Positions 22,801 to 34,690 of a stretch of 64,000 bases of DNA are shown piece by piece. Both the position numbers and the translations under genes were made by a program. Origin of the DNA: Berberis thunbergii. Lineage: Eukaryota > Streptophyta > Magnoliopsida > Ranunculales > Berberidaceae. The notes under the pieces were generated by a model. That model was not told the DNA's origin. It saw only the letters and a program-made list of their open reading frames with translations, and ran no database searches. Positions within the stretch are counted from its first letter, which is position 1, and the number at the start of each line of letters is the position of its first letter. The stretch is taken from the NCBI GenBank assembly GCA_003290165.1, contig QNQO01000557.1, positions 1 to 64,000 of the forward strand, written 5' to 3'.

Positions 22801-25800
22801 AAGCATGCTTTTTGCCATGCTAATATCTTGATTATCATCCACACTATGGGATGGAAGAGAAGCAGTGTCCGTAGCAAGCAAAGGTACCTGTGAATTGTCA
22901 ACCTCCGAACCAGTTTCAGCAATGAGCAAAGGTGCTAATGAATTGTCAACCTCCAAACCGTCTTCCCAATCTTTCTCATCAAAAGGTGCTCCATGCTGTT
23001 CACCATTTTTTGGCCCTGCGCCGCTCTTCTCAAAAATTTTACAAAGCACATATGCATCCTGCAGAACAGAAACTCATATGAGTTCACTATAAAATGACCA
23101 GTGCAATCTTTATTACTAAAATTTTTTAACTTATATCACTATAAACGCAATGCCATCTAAAAGGACTTTTTTCCAATACTTAAACAAGAGAATATAATCA
23201 AACAAGCAACTATAAGTCAATTTTTTATGAATGAAATAATTGCATTGAGAACAAGATAGAGAATAAAACTGAGAGAGAAGCTCAAGCACAGGAAAAAAAA
23301 CAGAAGGAAAAAAACGAAGAGACAACAAAGAAACAAAAATAACAGAAAAGAGAAAGACAGAAGCTTGCATGATACAAACAACCAATAATAACTATCAACA
23401 AGCATTTGTCTATCATTGGTGTCCCTCAAGGTACATGCTCTTTAGTCGTTAGCACAGAAATTTTTATTAACAAACTAAGTCTTAGGTCAGCTATCATAAT
23501 TAATCAGAGTAATTAATTCTGTATAATTTAATACTGGGAAATCTTATCTATACCCATCTTTTGATTAGGGAACCCTCATCAATTGATTTTGTTTTGTACG
23601 GTTTAGGGCAATCGCTGGCAAATGTTTTACTGGCACTGTTATAAATATTCTTAACCCCTAATTATAGTTTCAAGTAATGTTTTCAAGCAAGATTGGATCT
23701 AGTTAGAAACTTTTGTATCAGGGTTTTTTTCATAGATCAGAAGAATTTTGTACCAAATACTAAGGTTTTTTTTTTTCTATTATCATATCAGAAGATGTTT
23801 CAGTTTGGAATCCTCTCAAGTAGTTTCCATTAAATGTTTGAAGAAACAATTGCAAACGGGAATTGAGAGCTATGTAATTTCAGGAAAATGATAAAAGAGA
23901 AGATAGACAGAGAGCTTGGACGCTCTAGAGATCAAGCAAAAGTTCGATGAAGTTTTTCAGGCTCTTGACTATTTCCAGAATTGATCTTGCTTGAGATGCA
24001 GCAACTGCAATCATCTCATTTTTTCTTGGCCTCTCCATGAAGCCTTGTTTTTCCAATTACTCAAACTAATCCTTAGACTACCACATTCTTTCTTTGCTCA
24101 TTCAAAAATGTTTTGACATTCCAAATATCAGAAAAATCAAATAACTATGTAGGCTGGAGGGATATGTCTCCTTCGAAACTCGAATCTTATATGATTTGTA
24201 ATATATAGGTTGCAATTTATGGAGCACTATCATTTCTATTTGATAAAAGGACCTTTAATGGATTAAAGGGAATTTGCTAGCACAAAATATTTAGATTCTT
24301 CGCCATTAAACCTGGGTAAGAAGCAACTATGAGGAGGGAAGGATGAGAGAGGAGTTTATGGAGACAAAATAGGAAGACATGGGGAGTAATTTATGGGGAA
24401 AAATAAAATGGAATTGACAGTTTTTTAATATCCTACACAATAATGAATTTACCTAAATACCCAATTACTTCATTCCATTCCCTCATCATACGATTGACGT
24501 AGATAAGATTTCCCTTTAATACTCTAACACTACTAGTAGTTGCAACATCAATGTAAAATCCATATATGTGGCTGGACTCAACTGAAGTTAACTAAACTTA
24601 CATGTCTGCATAGTTTTCTTAGGAGACAACAATTATATGTTTGGCTTCTCACTCGACAAGTCAGCCATTGCTATATATAAAACAAAGTCCTCTCCTTCAT
24701 TAAGACAATTCTCCTTCTCTGACTCTCATCTTCCCTTCGGTGTCTCTATCATGCGTATTATGTTTATTTTCATCTATGCTCCATGTAATGATATGTTTAT
24801 TTTCCTTGGTCACTCTTTACCGTGTTTGTGGCGACCTTGAGTAGATTGATGTTGAAGGTGTAAGAGACATCCTAATGTTTATTTTATATGGGAGGCGCCT
24901 CATGTATCACTCACTATGCAGTTAAAACGGATAACGGACCCATAACGATCCAAAAGCGTTATAGGTTATAACGGAAAATACAAGGATATAACAATATATA
25001 ATGGAATAGTTTTTTAAATATATATTTTATTACCCCACAAAGTATTAATGTATTATAGAGTCAAAATTAAATCATTTTCATAACATTAAATTCAAAAACA
25101 AAAGAAATATTAATAAAAAACATATTCCCTTCGTATGAGAGTGAGTCGCAACAGTGAGTGCGATCGACTATTCGTCTTCTTCTCTCGTTTTCTGTGAAAC
25201 GGCAAGGTCTGGTTCTCTGCGATTGGCGACGGGGAGCTCTGGTTCTTCTCTCCTATGAATCCAGGGTTCTAATTTGATCAAGAATGAAATGGGTAATTTT
25301 TTTGTCTTATAACAAAACATTAAAACGGCGTTATTGAAAGAAGAAAAAAACGTTATCTCAATAACAGCCATATAACGCCGTTATATGGGAACTATTATAC
25401 CATAACGTGATAATGTCATAACGTGACGGCTCACCCCCGTTAAGCATTAAATCGAAGTTATATCGGTGTTATTACGTCATTTTAACTACACGGATCACTC
25501 ATCTTCAATATGGAATATACCAACTCCAAGGGGGTGGTTAGCAATGTTTTAAAAAGCATTTTTCAGCTTCGAGCCGGTCAAGCTTTTTTTAAACGAAGCG
25601 GTGCATTGATGCGTAATGAGGCGTACGCATCGTTTTTTCATTAAAAAGGTACACAAATTATTAAAAAATTACAAACAAAAGAAGCAATCATCAATGCAAA
25701 TGATAACATGAATTCAATCATAAAAATGGTTGAGGCTATAGAATTACCCCACATTGTACTATTATAGCATTATATTTGAAAGTATTGTTTGTTAAAGTAA

Positions 25801-28800
25801 ACATATAACAAGGAATCACGAACTCTTCGTAAAACTTGTCGTACCCGTGTCTGACACGTATCCAATACCACATTTGCCCAACACGCCTCTGACAAGCATC
25901 GAACACATGGTCAACATATTGACAGGTGTCTGACAAATGGTAAATGTAGTCAACGTGTGGATCACGCCTCCGACACACCCAAAACTTGGTTAGAAGATAA
26001 TCAAGACTCGACATCCAACTTTAATTTATTGTTTTCCTTTTAGGTGGACACATATAACCACCTAATTTGAAGTTGTTTTCTTTCTCATTTGCTTTTTATC
26101 TCATCTACTTCTTTTCTACTCTACTTCTTTTTTCTTACGACAGAGTGCCATCTTTTTCTCCACTTTTTACATCTTCTCCATGTTTTTTCTTCATGACCTT
26201 TTCTTTTCCTTTTCCAACAAAAATTGTACTTCATTTTTATCTTTGTACTCTTGTTCCTTCTTAATTTTTTTCTTTATTAGATAATTGTTTATGTTCATAT
26301 GACTTATTAAAAAAAAGGTATGGTGTGTCGCCGTGTCCTCGAATCCTAGTTTTTGAAAATTTGCGGAGTCGGCATATCGTACTGTGTCCGACACGACGCG
26401 CGTGCCTGTGTTTGTGCATCCTTGCATATAAATTAGCATACACTTAAGAAGAGAGAAATTGACACTAACATACTATAAGTATGTAAATGCAGAAAACAAT
26501 AGCAGTGAAGAAGTGGAGAGTAAAACACTTCATCGATCAGAAACAATCATGGACTTCTGCTTAAATTTTGCATTCTCGGATGGCATTCAAACAGATGAGA
26601 GTCAAACACTTCATCGAGTAGCAGAAACCAATAGCAATGAAGAATACCAAAAATCACCTATGAAAATTTTAGATTGCAGCACTAAAAAATTGATTCAGAA
26701 TGTCAAATTCTCATCACTCAAGTGATTTAATGGTTCCATATTGTAGGACTGGCCTTGCACTTATATGAGATTTATGAAAAATGTGAGCTTAACCTATATT
26801 TCACTCATTTATGAGATTTATGAAAATGTGTGCATAAAACATATCTATATTTGGAACACTTTTAAAGATTACTGAACCAATCCTCCAAATGTCAATATTT
26901 TGAGGTAAAAACAATAACATTTCTTGAATAAGCTATCTTTATTTTAACCCTTCAAAACTTCCATTGCAAAATCAAAACAAGGGTACTTGTTGGAAGTTCA
27001 TGATAAAGAACATCCACCTTCCTTTACCATGTGTAAAGGAGCTACTGTTATCTCAGTTTGTGAGAACAAGTTGTGATCCCACCTCTTTACATCAAAACTG
27101 TATTTTTTGTGTCAAAAGAATCATATAACCCTTGCAAACATTCCACGTAAAAACCAAACTAGTGCATTCTTTGGACACTCGCCTCCTCTATATACTTGAG
27201 CTTTAGAGCAACGTTGCCAAAACATTCTTCAATTTCTTCTTCAAAACGAAAGAAAATATAGGAAACACTGAAATCGGAGAGGATGGAGAATTGAGAAGGC
27301 AAGAAAAGTTAACTCAAGCAAAAAAAAAAAAGTTGGAGAAGATCAGGTTCTTGACGGACAAGATTGACACATTGAAGGCTAAGGAAACCAAAATGGCTCA
27401 GAAATTAAAGATGGAAGAAACTGTACAACAATCTGAGGCAAGTTAAACTTAATATGCTTCTTCTTCTTTTCTTCTTTTTCTACTTTGAAATGAAACTGAA
27501 AGTCTGAAACGATGAGTCAATGACTGTTGACTGGTTGTCTTTTTTTTTCTCTTCGTTTTTTTTCCTTCTTCTCTGAAACTATTTTAGTGAAACAAGCTCA
27601 TAAGCACGAAGGGTAATTAGGCTTCCATTTTGAGAGGGCATCTCAGTCGTCGAATAATTTTCAAGATCTAAAACAGATCAAATATGATCAGAAATCAATG
27701 TTTTTGTGACTCGTACGCTTGGGACCGAGTCAAGGCGTGCTTCTTAACTCATACGAGTCAGACATTAAACTCGTTTGCCCTCTTCAGCAACCCTGATGAG
27801 TACGCTCAAGGGTGATTTCCTGGCTCTTCGAGTCAACTCGCACGTTTTGATCGCTTTTTAAAACAGTGATGGTTGGAATGATGGAACACATGATTCTATT
27901 ACAAGTGAGGTTGAATCTCTTCCATGTCGGTATCTTGAGCTCTCTGGAATCCACTATTGGAATGTTGGGACGTAGCTTGCCTCTTAATACAGTGTCAGAT
28001 TTTACTTTTTTAGCGTTTCGCCGATATCACTATATCCTTGTATATAATCTTTCTTATAGCTCCCTATACTAGAAGTTGTTTTTGTCTTATATGGTGGAAA
28101 CTGGACAACAAAAGAAAATGTCATGAGCTAGGCACACCAAGAAAAAAAAATAGTTTAAAATTTTCTTTGAACTACATTCGAGGGTGAGAAGAACTCATTC
28201 AAATTTTTTTATGGCTTCTCCTAAGAAAAAGGGTAGCAAAATCGAGTATGCCATGAAAATGGCAAAGGAAATAAAAATAAAAATAAAAAGTGGATAGTTG
28301 ATTGTCTCTAATCTGCTAAATGCATGACCTTTAAACTCTCACATGTTAAAGTACATTGGAAACTAACAAAACACCTTTGGAACCATTAGTCGGAGGATCT
28401 GATGTTAGGTTTATGCTTCTTTCTTTTTTAAACTTAAAGGTGGTAAGGCATGTAAGTATGGAATAATGAAAACTTAAAGGTGATCAAGAATATAATGACT
28501 ATATAAAATTATGTAAATAAGGCAAATTCTTTAAGTTCGACGATTTATGATGCATTGTTAATTGTTTTTATTTTTTATAAACTCAATGTTAAAATCTATC
28601 GTGCTAACGACGCGGGTTTATGTTTTCGCTTTTGGTTTGCATTTTTCATCTAAATTTAATTATGTGAGTTAGAAAACAAAAATTGAATGCATTGCATCAT
28701 ACTAGCAAAGCATTTTTTCTATTGCGGTCTAATATTAAAAATTTTAACTATGTTAACAAGTAAATTTGCGCTAAAGCTATAATAATCTATAAAATAAAAC

Positions 28801-30121
28801 ACAATGGAGTGGCATTCCCAAAAGATATTAGCTTATTTCATGTTAGTTACTGGTGTAGATTACTCCAAGATCACAACTACGAATTAAGGAACAAGATTAG
28901 AAGCCCTTAGCAAATCCTCTCTTCTATTCTCTGTGTTCTTGATCAATGACTCTACAAGTCCTCACTCAAGTCCCCTTCTCCATGGTTACAGCCTCTACCT
29001 ACATGTCTTACTCTTACCTCTACCTACATGACTTCATTCTGATATCTTCATGGTTATTGATTTGTCTTGCAACTTCTCTTCAAAATCACCATGCTTCTCT
29101 TCAGAACTAGAGAGTTCTTTCTGGTTTCCCTTCTCAAAGGGAAGTGCGCTATTCTCAACTCAATGGGTTCTTGAATCGGGGTAGGGTTTTCGTTTGGGGT
29201 TATCAATTCGGGGCAGGCTTCTCGAATTCGTTGTAGATAATGTCCCTTCTTCTATCCTTCCTCTTCGCTCTTTAAATTATATGCCCTAAAACCCCTCTTC
29301 CCCATAGATTAGATTCCACTCACTTGCAGATAGGGTTCTCAATGGACTATGTTGTTTTGCTTCCTCTCTTTCAAGAACTCAAAGTACCCAATGTATGTGA
29401 AACTTTTAGTTCATGTTATTCAATTCAATTGGGTTACTTTTCCCTGTAATTGGTTGTTATCCAGTTGAAATTTCGGCTCCCCAATTTTCTGAGTATCTTA
29501 CTTCAATCCAATTTGTTCTACGTTTTTACCCACTTCCACAGCTAGCCTTTTTTCATAAGGAATATGACAAAGGCCTTGATAAACATGTCAAGACAAAAGC
29601 CGCAAAAATTGAAGCCCAAAAACCTCCAATTTGTGTTTGTTCCCAAAAAATTTGCAGTTACACTCATCTCCAAGCTTTGTATAACTGAAAGATATATGCT
29701 AAACAAGTTCACTTCGTCCTTGTTGTTTCAAGATGTGTCTATCAAAATCTAATTTTACCTATTTTCATATTGCTTAATAAAATCTTTGGAGCATTCGTGT
29801 TACAGGTACCAACAAGAATTGGTGGTTTTAGGATTATTTTCCATTCCATATTAGGTGCATTTATATGGAGTAGAATTGTGTTATATAGAACTGATATTGT
29901 CTTGCCAGGTCCTTAAAAGATTTTATTGCAGAAAAAGATAGATAAACTCCACCATGTTAGTTTACTAAAATGCTACAACCTTGAATATGAAATTATCGTA
30001 GTGTGTTCCACTTTTGCATCCACATGATTGTTGATGAAGATATGAATGAGTCATCCCCAAGATGTGCGAACACAAATTATTCGTATTTACTAGCTATGAC
30101 AGGTGTGAATGCTATAAAGAA

Positions 30122-30156
<35 letters not shown>

Positions 30157-31725
30157 GTTAAAAAACCAGAGTAAACTGTGTCAAATTTTTATAAAATTCT
30201 ATATCATTCTCATTAGTGCCAATGGCAAAGGGAATACACTAGTTATAGTACAATATACGAAACAAGCCATGTACAAGGTAAAAAATAATAATAATAAAAT
30301 TATGCCATATGCAGGAGCTAATTTTACAAAGCAGAAGTGACCATATTATCCTTGTACATATTAAAAGTAGGTTTTTCTGATGAATGAGGATGTCATCTCA
30401 AAAGGTTGGAAAAACATCTACTTAATTTCAAAATTGAACTTCTACAATGGAAGTAAAGACATTTTCAAATGTAAGATCAACAAAGAATGCTCAAGTCAAA
30501 AGCCACACGTTGCAATGTGTATTTCTTGTAACAATATAAAGCCTTCTGAGATTTCAGCTTTAGATAACAACACACAGTTGAGAAGCATATGTGTATAGCT
30601 CTGTCAATTGTACTTACGAAGTTCGGTCAAATCCAACAAATATAAAGTAGCCTTAAAAAACATTCACATCTACATTAACATAATGATATAAACTCTATTT
30701 CCAACTATATCAGTTTAGGGAAAGTGACAGCCTGCCAGAAGACAGGACTATTTCCTTACTTGCAGGCATAAGTCATAGAAATAAACAATAAACAAAACTC
30801 TAGATGTTCAAGAACAAGGCGTACCAGTGAGATGCCTGCATCAGACAGATTCTTGTCTTCAAGTTTGTATTCATGCATCACCCAATTTGTCCTACTTCCT
30901 AGTGGTGCCCGTCCTAAGTGAAACACCAGTGTCTTTTTTATCCCCACAGTCTGTGATTCATTACATATAGCTCTATCCTTTCCAGTGGTTTTCCAATATC
31001 CAATTTCTGTGGTTCGATTTGTTCTTGGTCCGCTATTATACTTCCGGTCTCTAGGGCAAAAGAAGAACCACTCTAGATCCCTGCTCCGCAAACAAGATTT
31101 TTCTGGATAAAAAAGGTGCAACCAATTAAGAACTGGTTGAAAGAACAATCTGCATCCTAGGAATAATAATATTCACTGATAAAACATTTTTATCAGTAGA
31201 TACAGTGTAAGCAGTAAATTATCTTGTTAATGAAAAAAAACAAGCACTTAACCTATTAAGCATGAACTATTCAATTAGAAAAGTCATTTATTTCTGTTAG
31301 ATCCTTTCTCCTGCTTTCCAGTTAAAAGTTATAATTTTGACTTTAAGGCTATTAAGTAGAATACTAGTATGCTCCAATTTTCAAAATACACATACCATGA
31401 AATATGGTATTACTGCAAATGCACACCAAGCTAAAAGTGGGAACTTTTATTTATATAGGCAAGGAGAAGCATAAATTACTAAAGAGGACCTACAAAATCT
31501 TCAATTAGCCACACTATGGAAAATCAATAACTGTGCAAATCGCAAAACAATTGAATTTAACAACATACCTGGAAGATCCCAAGGAGCAAACTTGTACAAA
31601 TCTACCTCCACAATAGCTTTGAAGCGAAGAGGCTTGCCGAGGAGTTTTCTTTTCAGATAGTACAAAACCAGCTCAACATCGGTTGGATGAAAACGAAATC
31701 CAGGCGGGAGGGATGCACTCACCAT
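19896..31725 (-). CDS. NAC-domain transcription factor, six coding exons, 662 aa
   Basis: Predicted DNA-binding transcription factor. Exons: 31725-31569, 31102-30825, 23058-22633, 21499-20897, 20794-20674 and 20299-19896. All junctions are GT-AG and the frame stays open, summing to 1989 nt. The ATG at 31725 gives [16 protein letters not shown] at the NAC start. NAC subdomains follow in order: A ([20 protein letters not shown]), B ([13 protein letters not shown]), C ([12 protein letters not shown] ... [10 protein letters not shown]), D ([12 protein letters not shown] ... NWVMHEYKL) and E ([17 protein letters not shown]), ending near residue 165. The ELV-YYLKRK start and KTLVFH-GRAP block recall the ANAC082/ANAC103 group, a tentative placement. 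Residues 170-560 are acidic and polar, with a 21-residue tandem duplication at about 414-455. The last 75 residues are Cys/His-rich (CGC at 588-590, [13 protein letters not shown] at 604-616) and then moderately hydrophobic. Intron 2 is 7766 bp and full of transposon debris, yet every exon is intact. Confidence 0.9.
20995..21120 (-). repeat. 63-bp in-frame tandem duplication in NAC exon 4
   Basis: The units at 20995-21057 and 21058-21120 share AAAGGTATTGA, TGGCTCCCAGAA and TTTTGTCATTCATATTAGCT. They encode two copies of 21 residues around VANMNDK(M/I)(I/T)SGS-Y-QYL. The frame is kept. Confidence 0.9.
21550..22380 (-). mobile_element. LINE 3' fragment in NAC intron 3
   Basis: The minus-strand frame 22373-22065 reads [14 protein letters not shown] near its end, the tryptophan-rich block found near the C-terminus of plant LINE reverse transcriptase ORFs. 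Upstream hydrophobic sequence in that frame is also typical. Sequence on to about 21550 may be the rest of the 3' end, with no clear poly(A) tail. It is a 5'-truncated dead copy lying entirely in an intron, in the same orientation as the gene. Confidence 0.55.
24914..25493. mobile_element. hAT-like non-autonomous element in NAC intron 2
   Basis: It is flanked by a perfect 8-bp direct repeat ATCACTCA (24906-24913 and 25494-25501). The ends are imperfect inverted repeats: CTATGCAGTTAAAACGG on the left and CCGTGTAGTTAAAATGAC on the reverse complement of the right. The interior is rich in ATAACG/CGTTAT motifs. It is 580 bp with no transposase ORF. The 8-bp duplication fits the hAT superfamily. 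Confidence 0.7.
25740..26440. repeat. Region with GTGTCCGACACG-type inverted motifs
   Basis: Near the left, the complement of repeated CGTGTCTGACACGT and GCCTCCGACAC motifs faces TGTGTCCGACACGACGCGCG near the right (26380-26403). This suggests a degraded inverted-repeat element of about 0.7 kb. I could not fix termini or a target duplication. Confidence 0.3.
27280..27437 (+). pseudogene. Coiled-coil gene fragment inside NAC intron 2 (opposite strand)
   Basis: The plus strand reads a run of charged heptad-like sequence ([20 protein letters not shown], then [20 protein letters not shown]) that ends after [10 protein letters not shown] at a stop. It has the composition of a real coiled-coil exon, and its strand is opposite to NAC. 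I cannot name the parent gene. It may be a captured or retrotransposed fragment, or chance A-rich sequence. Confidence 0.3.
30121..30156. repeat. (AAT)n microsatellite in NAC intron 2
   Basis: About 12 uninterrupted AAT units occur here. The poly-asparagine frame across it is an artefact. Confidence 0.95.
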
Positions 31726-32914
31726 TGTACAGAAAAAATAGAACACTTACTTGATTTCTGATAATGTTCTTTAACACACGATAACTCACTTTTTACCAAA
31801 TTCTTTTGAAATAAAATTACCAAAGATATATCCTAATCCAAAAACTAGAGAACTAGCAAATAAGAAGAAAAAAAACTCAAATATCTCTCATGTCCAGTGA
31901 CGGAATAATATTTTTTGCGAACACCACGGTCGACCCCGATTCATGAACAAGAAGTCACATAGAATAAGCCACCGATGTTTGTTGATAAGATGACCAACAG
32001 ACATTTGACACAGCCTGCTACCAAATACATTTACCTCCAATCAACAAAGAGTAGGAAAAGATACAATAATTCTACCAATCCAAAAAAAGGAGCACTAGAA
32101 CAATTTACAACCCTACACCATGGAAATATTGAAAAGGATGAATGGCATCACAAACATGTTTGGAACACTGAACAGCTTAAATTAAGCACTAAGAAGCTAA
32201 TGACTGAAAAATCTTAGATAAGAATGGGTTATTCGAAATTTGTTATCATTATAACTTCAATTGGCCTTATAATAGGTTTTTCCGCAATCCATCAATCAAA
32301 CCAAAAACGAGAACAAGATGCGATTTTCTGACATATATGCAATCGCGAGACTGCTATTAAAATTAGAATGAAGTGCCAAATCAAAACACAGCTACAAAAC
32401 AACGATGACGCCCTCCCTATTCAGGAAGAAACCAAAAACCTTAATTCGCTTTTGTGAGTAAGGAACTAATTCTGAAAACCCCAACAATTCTTCCAAAGAA
32501 TAACTAAAAACTTCAAATTTTACAGATCATCTAAACTACTGAATGATAAATAATAAATAAAGTACAAAAAAAATAAAAAATAAAAAACCCACAATTATCA
32601 CAAGGCAAGTCAAAAGAAGAGAGAAATCAGAGCGTAAAAATATTGGAATCAGAGAAAAAAAATAACCTAGAGAAATGCTGCGTGCAAGAACAAAATCGAC
32701 ACAGGATCGAAGCATGTGTAGAGATAAGTCTGAAACCCTAGAATAGAAGAGGAGTGGGGCGTTACGTTACGTTAGTTACGTACCCGAGAGGTGAAGAACG
32801 GACGCACGAGGGACGAGGTCCGGGCCGGCTAGATACCAAAAAACGCAACCAAAGTCCGAAAGAAACGAGTGCCTCTATTTATTCATTTAAGATTGAGTGA
32901 TTCTACGTGACGAC
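31726..32914 (-). promoter_or_regulatory. NAC 5' leader and proximal promoter region
   Basis: On the minus strand, 32760-32660 is a pyrimidine-rich stretch with TCTAGGGTTTCAGAC, a telo-box-like AAACCCTA element on the plus strand that is common in leaders of plant housekeeping and ribosome-related genes. Just upstream (32758-32785) the plus strand has tandem GTTAC units and TACGTA (ACGT core). A 5' UTR intron is likely because the candidate leader lies about 950 bp from the ATG with AT-rich sequence between, but its ends cannot be fixed. I see no clear TATA box. Confidence 0.4.
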
Positions 32915-33050
32915 GAAACCAGCGAGGAAAAGGAGGTGGCGGGGAGTGAACCATTCACCCCCCTCGGGATACGCGCTCCAAAAAAGTGGGCACACATTCC
33001 GAGGGGGTGAGTGGTTCACCCCCCGCCACCTCCTTTTCCTCGCTGGTTTC
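32915..33050. repeat. Near-perfect 136-bp foldback (hairpin) element
   Basis: The left arm (32915-32967) and the right arm (32999-33050) are inverted copies with only a few mismatches. The outer end is GAAACCAGCGAGGAAAAGGA and the inner end is CCCTCGG. The loop is about 31 bases. Weaker complementarity extends outward to TGACGAC/TGTCGAG. No target duplication is clear. It lies 1.2 kb upstream of the NAC start codon and is GC-rich compared with its surroundings. It could be a MITE or a small-RNA-producing hairpin. Confidence 0.85.
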
Positions 33051-33062
33051 CTCGACATTTAT

Positions 33063-33474
33063 GGCTCGTTTGGTTACTCAATGGAATGGGAATGGGAATG
33101 AGAATGGTAATAGGAATGGTAATGGTAATGGAAATGAAAATGAAAATGATAATGGGAATATGTATGTTTGGTATATTTTTAAAATGGTAAGGTGGTAATG
33201 TAAAACTTATTTCCAAAAATACCCTCACTTAGTTAAAATGGGGGAGGGTGAGGAAGGTAAAAATGGTCATTAGGTAACTTTGACCATTACAATGGGAATG
33301 GTAATGGCCATTCATAGGGGGGAGGTAGGAATGGCCATTACAACCAAATCTGTAATGGGAATGACCATTACGATGGTTTTATGTGATACCAAACGCAGGA
33401 ATGCCTTTGACCCATTACATTGTAATGGTCAAACCATTACATTACGACGGTCAATGGGCTAACCAAACACGCCC
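33063..33474. mobile_element. Tourist-like (PIF/Harbinger) MITE with AATGGT repeats
   Basis: The ends are GGCTCGTTTGGTTA on the left and, on the reverse complement of the right, GGGCGTGTTTGGTTA. These imperfect inverted repeats are of the GTTTGGTT type seen in Tourist/Harbinger MITEs. The right flank is TTA and the left flank has TTAT, fitting a 3-bp TTA target duplication. The interior is full of (A)ATGG(G/T)AATGG repeats (33080-33160, 33285-33380) and their complements. No ORF. Confidence 0.55.
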
Positions 33475-33551
33475 TTAGAATTTCTGTTTAAGATTTAAGA
33501 AGAGGCCAGGTAATGGACCTGAAAATCAATTCATCGTATCACCATTTTCCC

Positions 33552-34354
33552 TTGGGATGACAATTGGGCGGATTTGAGCAAATTCATCCTTGATCTATCA
33601 GGAATAATGGATCCCCAAATCTGCCTCGTCAATCCATTTACAATTTTAATTAAAAACCGTAATCCGCATGGTGCGGATTGGCGAATATCCGCCCCGCACT
33701 GCTAATTCGTTTACAATTTACGGTTATGTTATTGGTTTGCCGAATCTCCGCTCCTAATTTAGTTATTCCTCTTCCTAATTTGCTAACCTTCATTCATTAA
33801 ATCAGTAACACAAAATTACAAAGAATCCATACAAAAATTACAAAAAAACCATAAAAAATTTCGATCTAAAGATTTGAGATCTAGGATCTAGGATCTGAGA
33901 TCAGATCTGATCTTTGATCGAGGAATGGAAGCGGTCGGGATGGGTGTCACTCTTTCGAAGAAGAGAGATAGACTGATGGAGAGGAGACAGAGATGACCAC
34001 CAGTGTCCGTGAGAAAGAGACGAATGGACGACCTTTCGACCTCCGCTTTCGCTGTGAGAGTCGTCATCCGCCTTCGTTGTGAGAGAGTCAGAAAGAAGAA
34101 GGGACGAGAGTGGGGGAGAATGTGTAATGAGACAGGTTTATTCATTTATATAGTGTAAGGATATTTTTGTAATTTCACTGATTAAACGGATATTCGTGGG
34201 ACAGATATGGCTAAATTCGTATCCGCCCCGATTATTAAATGGATATAGATTGGAAATCCGTATCCGCCCCAAGATCTAGGGACCCTTTACCAAATCCGCC
34301 CCAAACGGGGCGAGTGGGGCGGATATCCGTGAAAATTCCCCACTGCCACCCCTA
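33552..34354. mobile_element. Non-autonomous hAT element, 803 bp
   Basis: It is flanked by a perfect 8-bp duplication ATTTTCCC (33544-33551 and 34355-34362). The termini TTGGGATGACAATTGGG and, from the right, TAGGGGTGGCAGTGGGG are imperfect inverted repeats of hAT type. GGGGCGGATATCC-like subterminal motifs occur in both halves (for example ATATCCGCCCCGCA near 33690 and GGGGCGGATATCC near 34318). No transposase is present. Confidence 0.75.
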
Positions 34355-34690
34355 ATTTTCCCACTACTAATTGGAATTCAAGTTCAGGAGGCCTTGGAAT
34401 TGGATTCACAAAAACAGTTTCAATTTTCATGTTTGTTTTCCATGCAACCAAACGGACTCTTATTGTTAAGTCCTCCAATTTCACCAAATATTTACAATTT
34501 TAGGTTACAGAGATTTCACAAAAATATTTTTTATTTTGGGATTGTTACTCTTTCAGTGCCAGAATTTCTCGAAATATTTCCTATTTTGAAGTTGTCGAAA
34601 TATTTTAAAATTTCACGAAATATTTTAAAATTTCACAAAATATTTTCTTTTGTCGTCAAGCGACTTTCAACCCCCAACATTTTAACCATT

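Larger units (their letters stand above)
23059..30824 (-). other. NAC intron 2 (7.8 kb), transposon-rich
   Basis: The donor is CTG|GTACGC at 30825/30824 and the acceptor is TTCTGCAG|GAT at 23059/23058. Inside I find an hAT-like element (24914-25493), a GTGTCCGACACG-type repeat region (about 25740-26440), a plus-strand coiled-coil gene fragment (about 27280-27437), an hAT-like or other fragment with repeated GAGTC motifs (27600-27870), and an (AAT)n microsatellite. No other gene is supported, and the remaining frames are short and featureless. Confidence 0.8.

Noticed and set aside
30062..30340. Frame with a poly-Asn run
   Set aside because: It is an (AAT)n microsatellite inside an intron.
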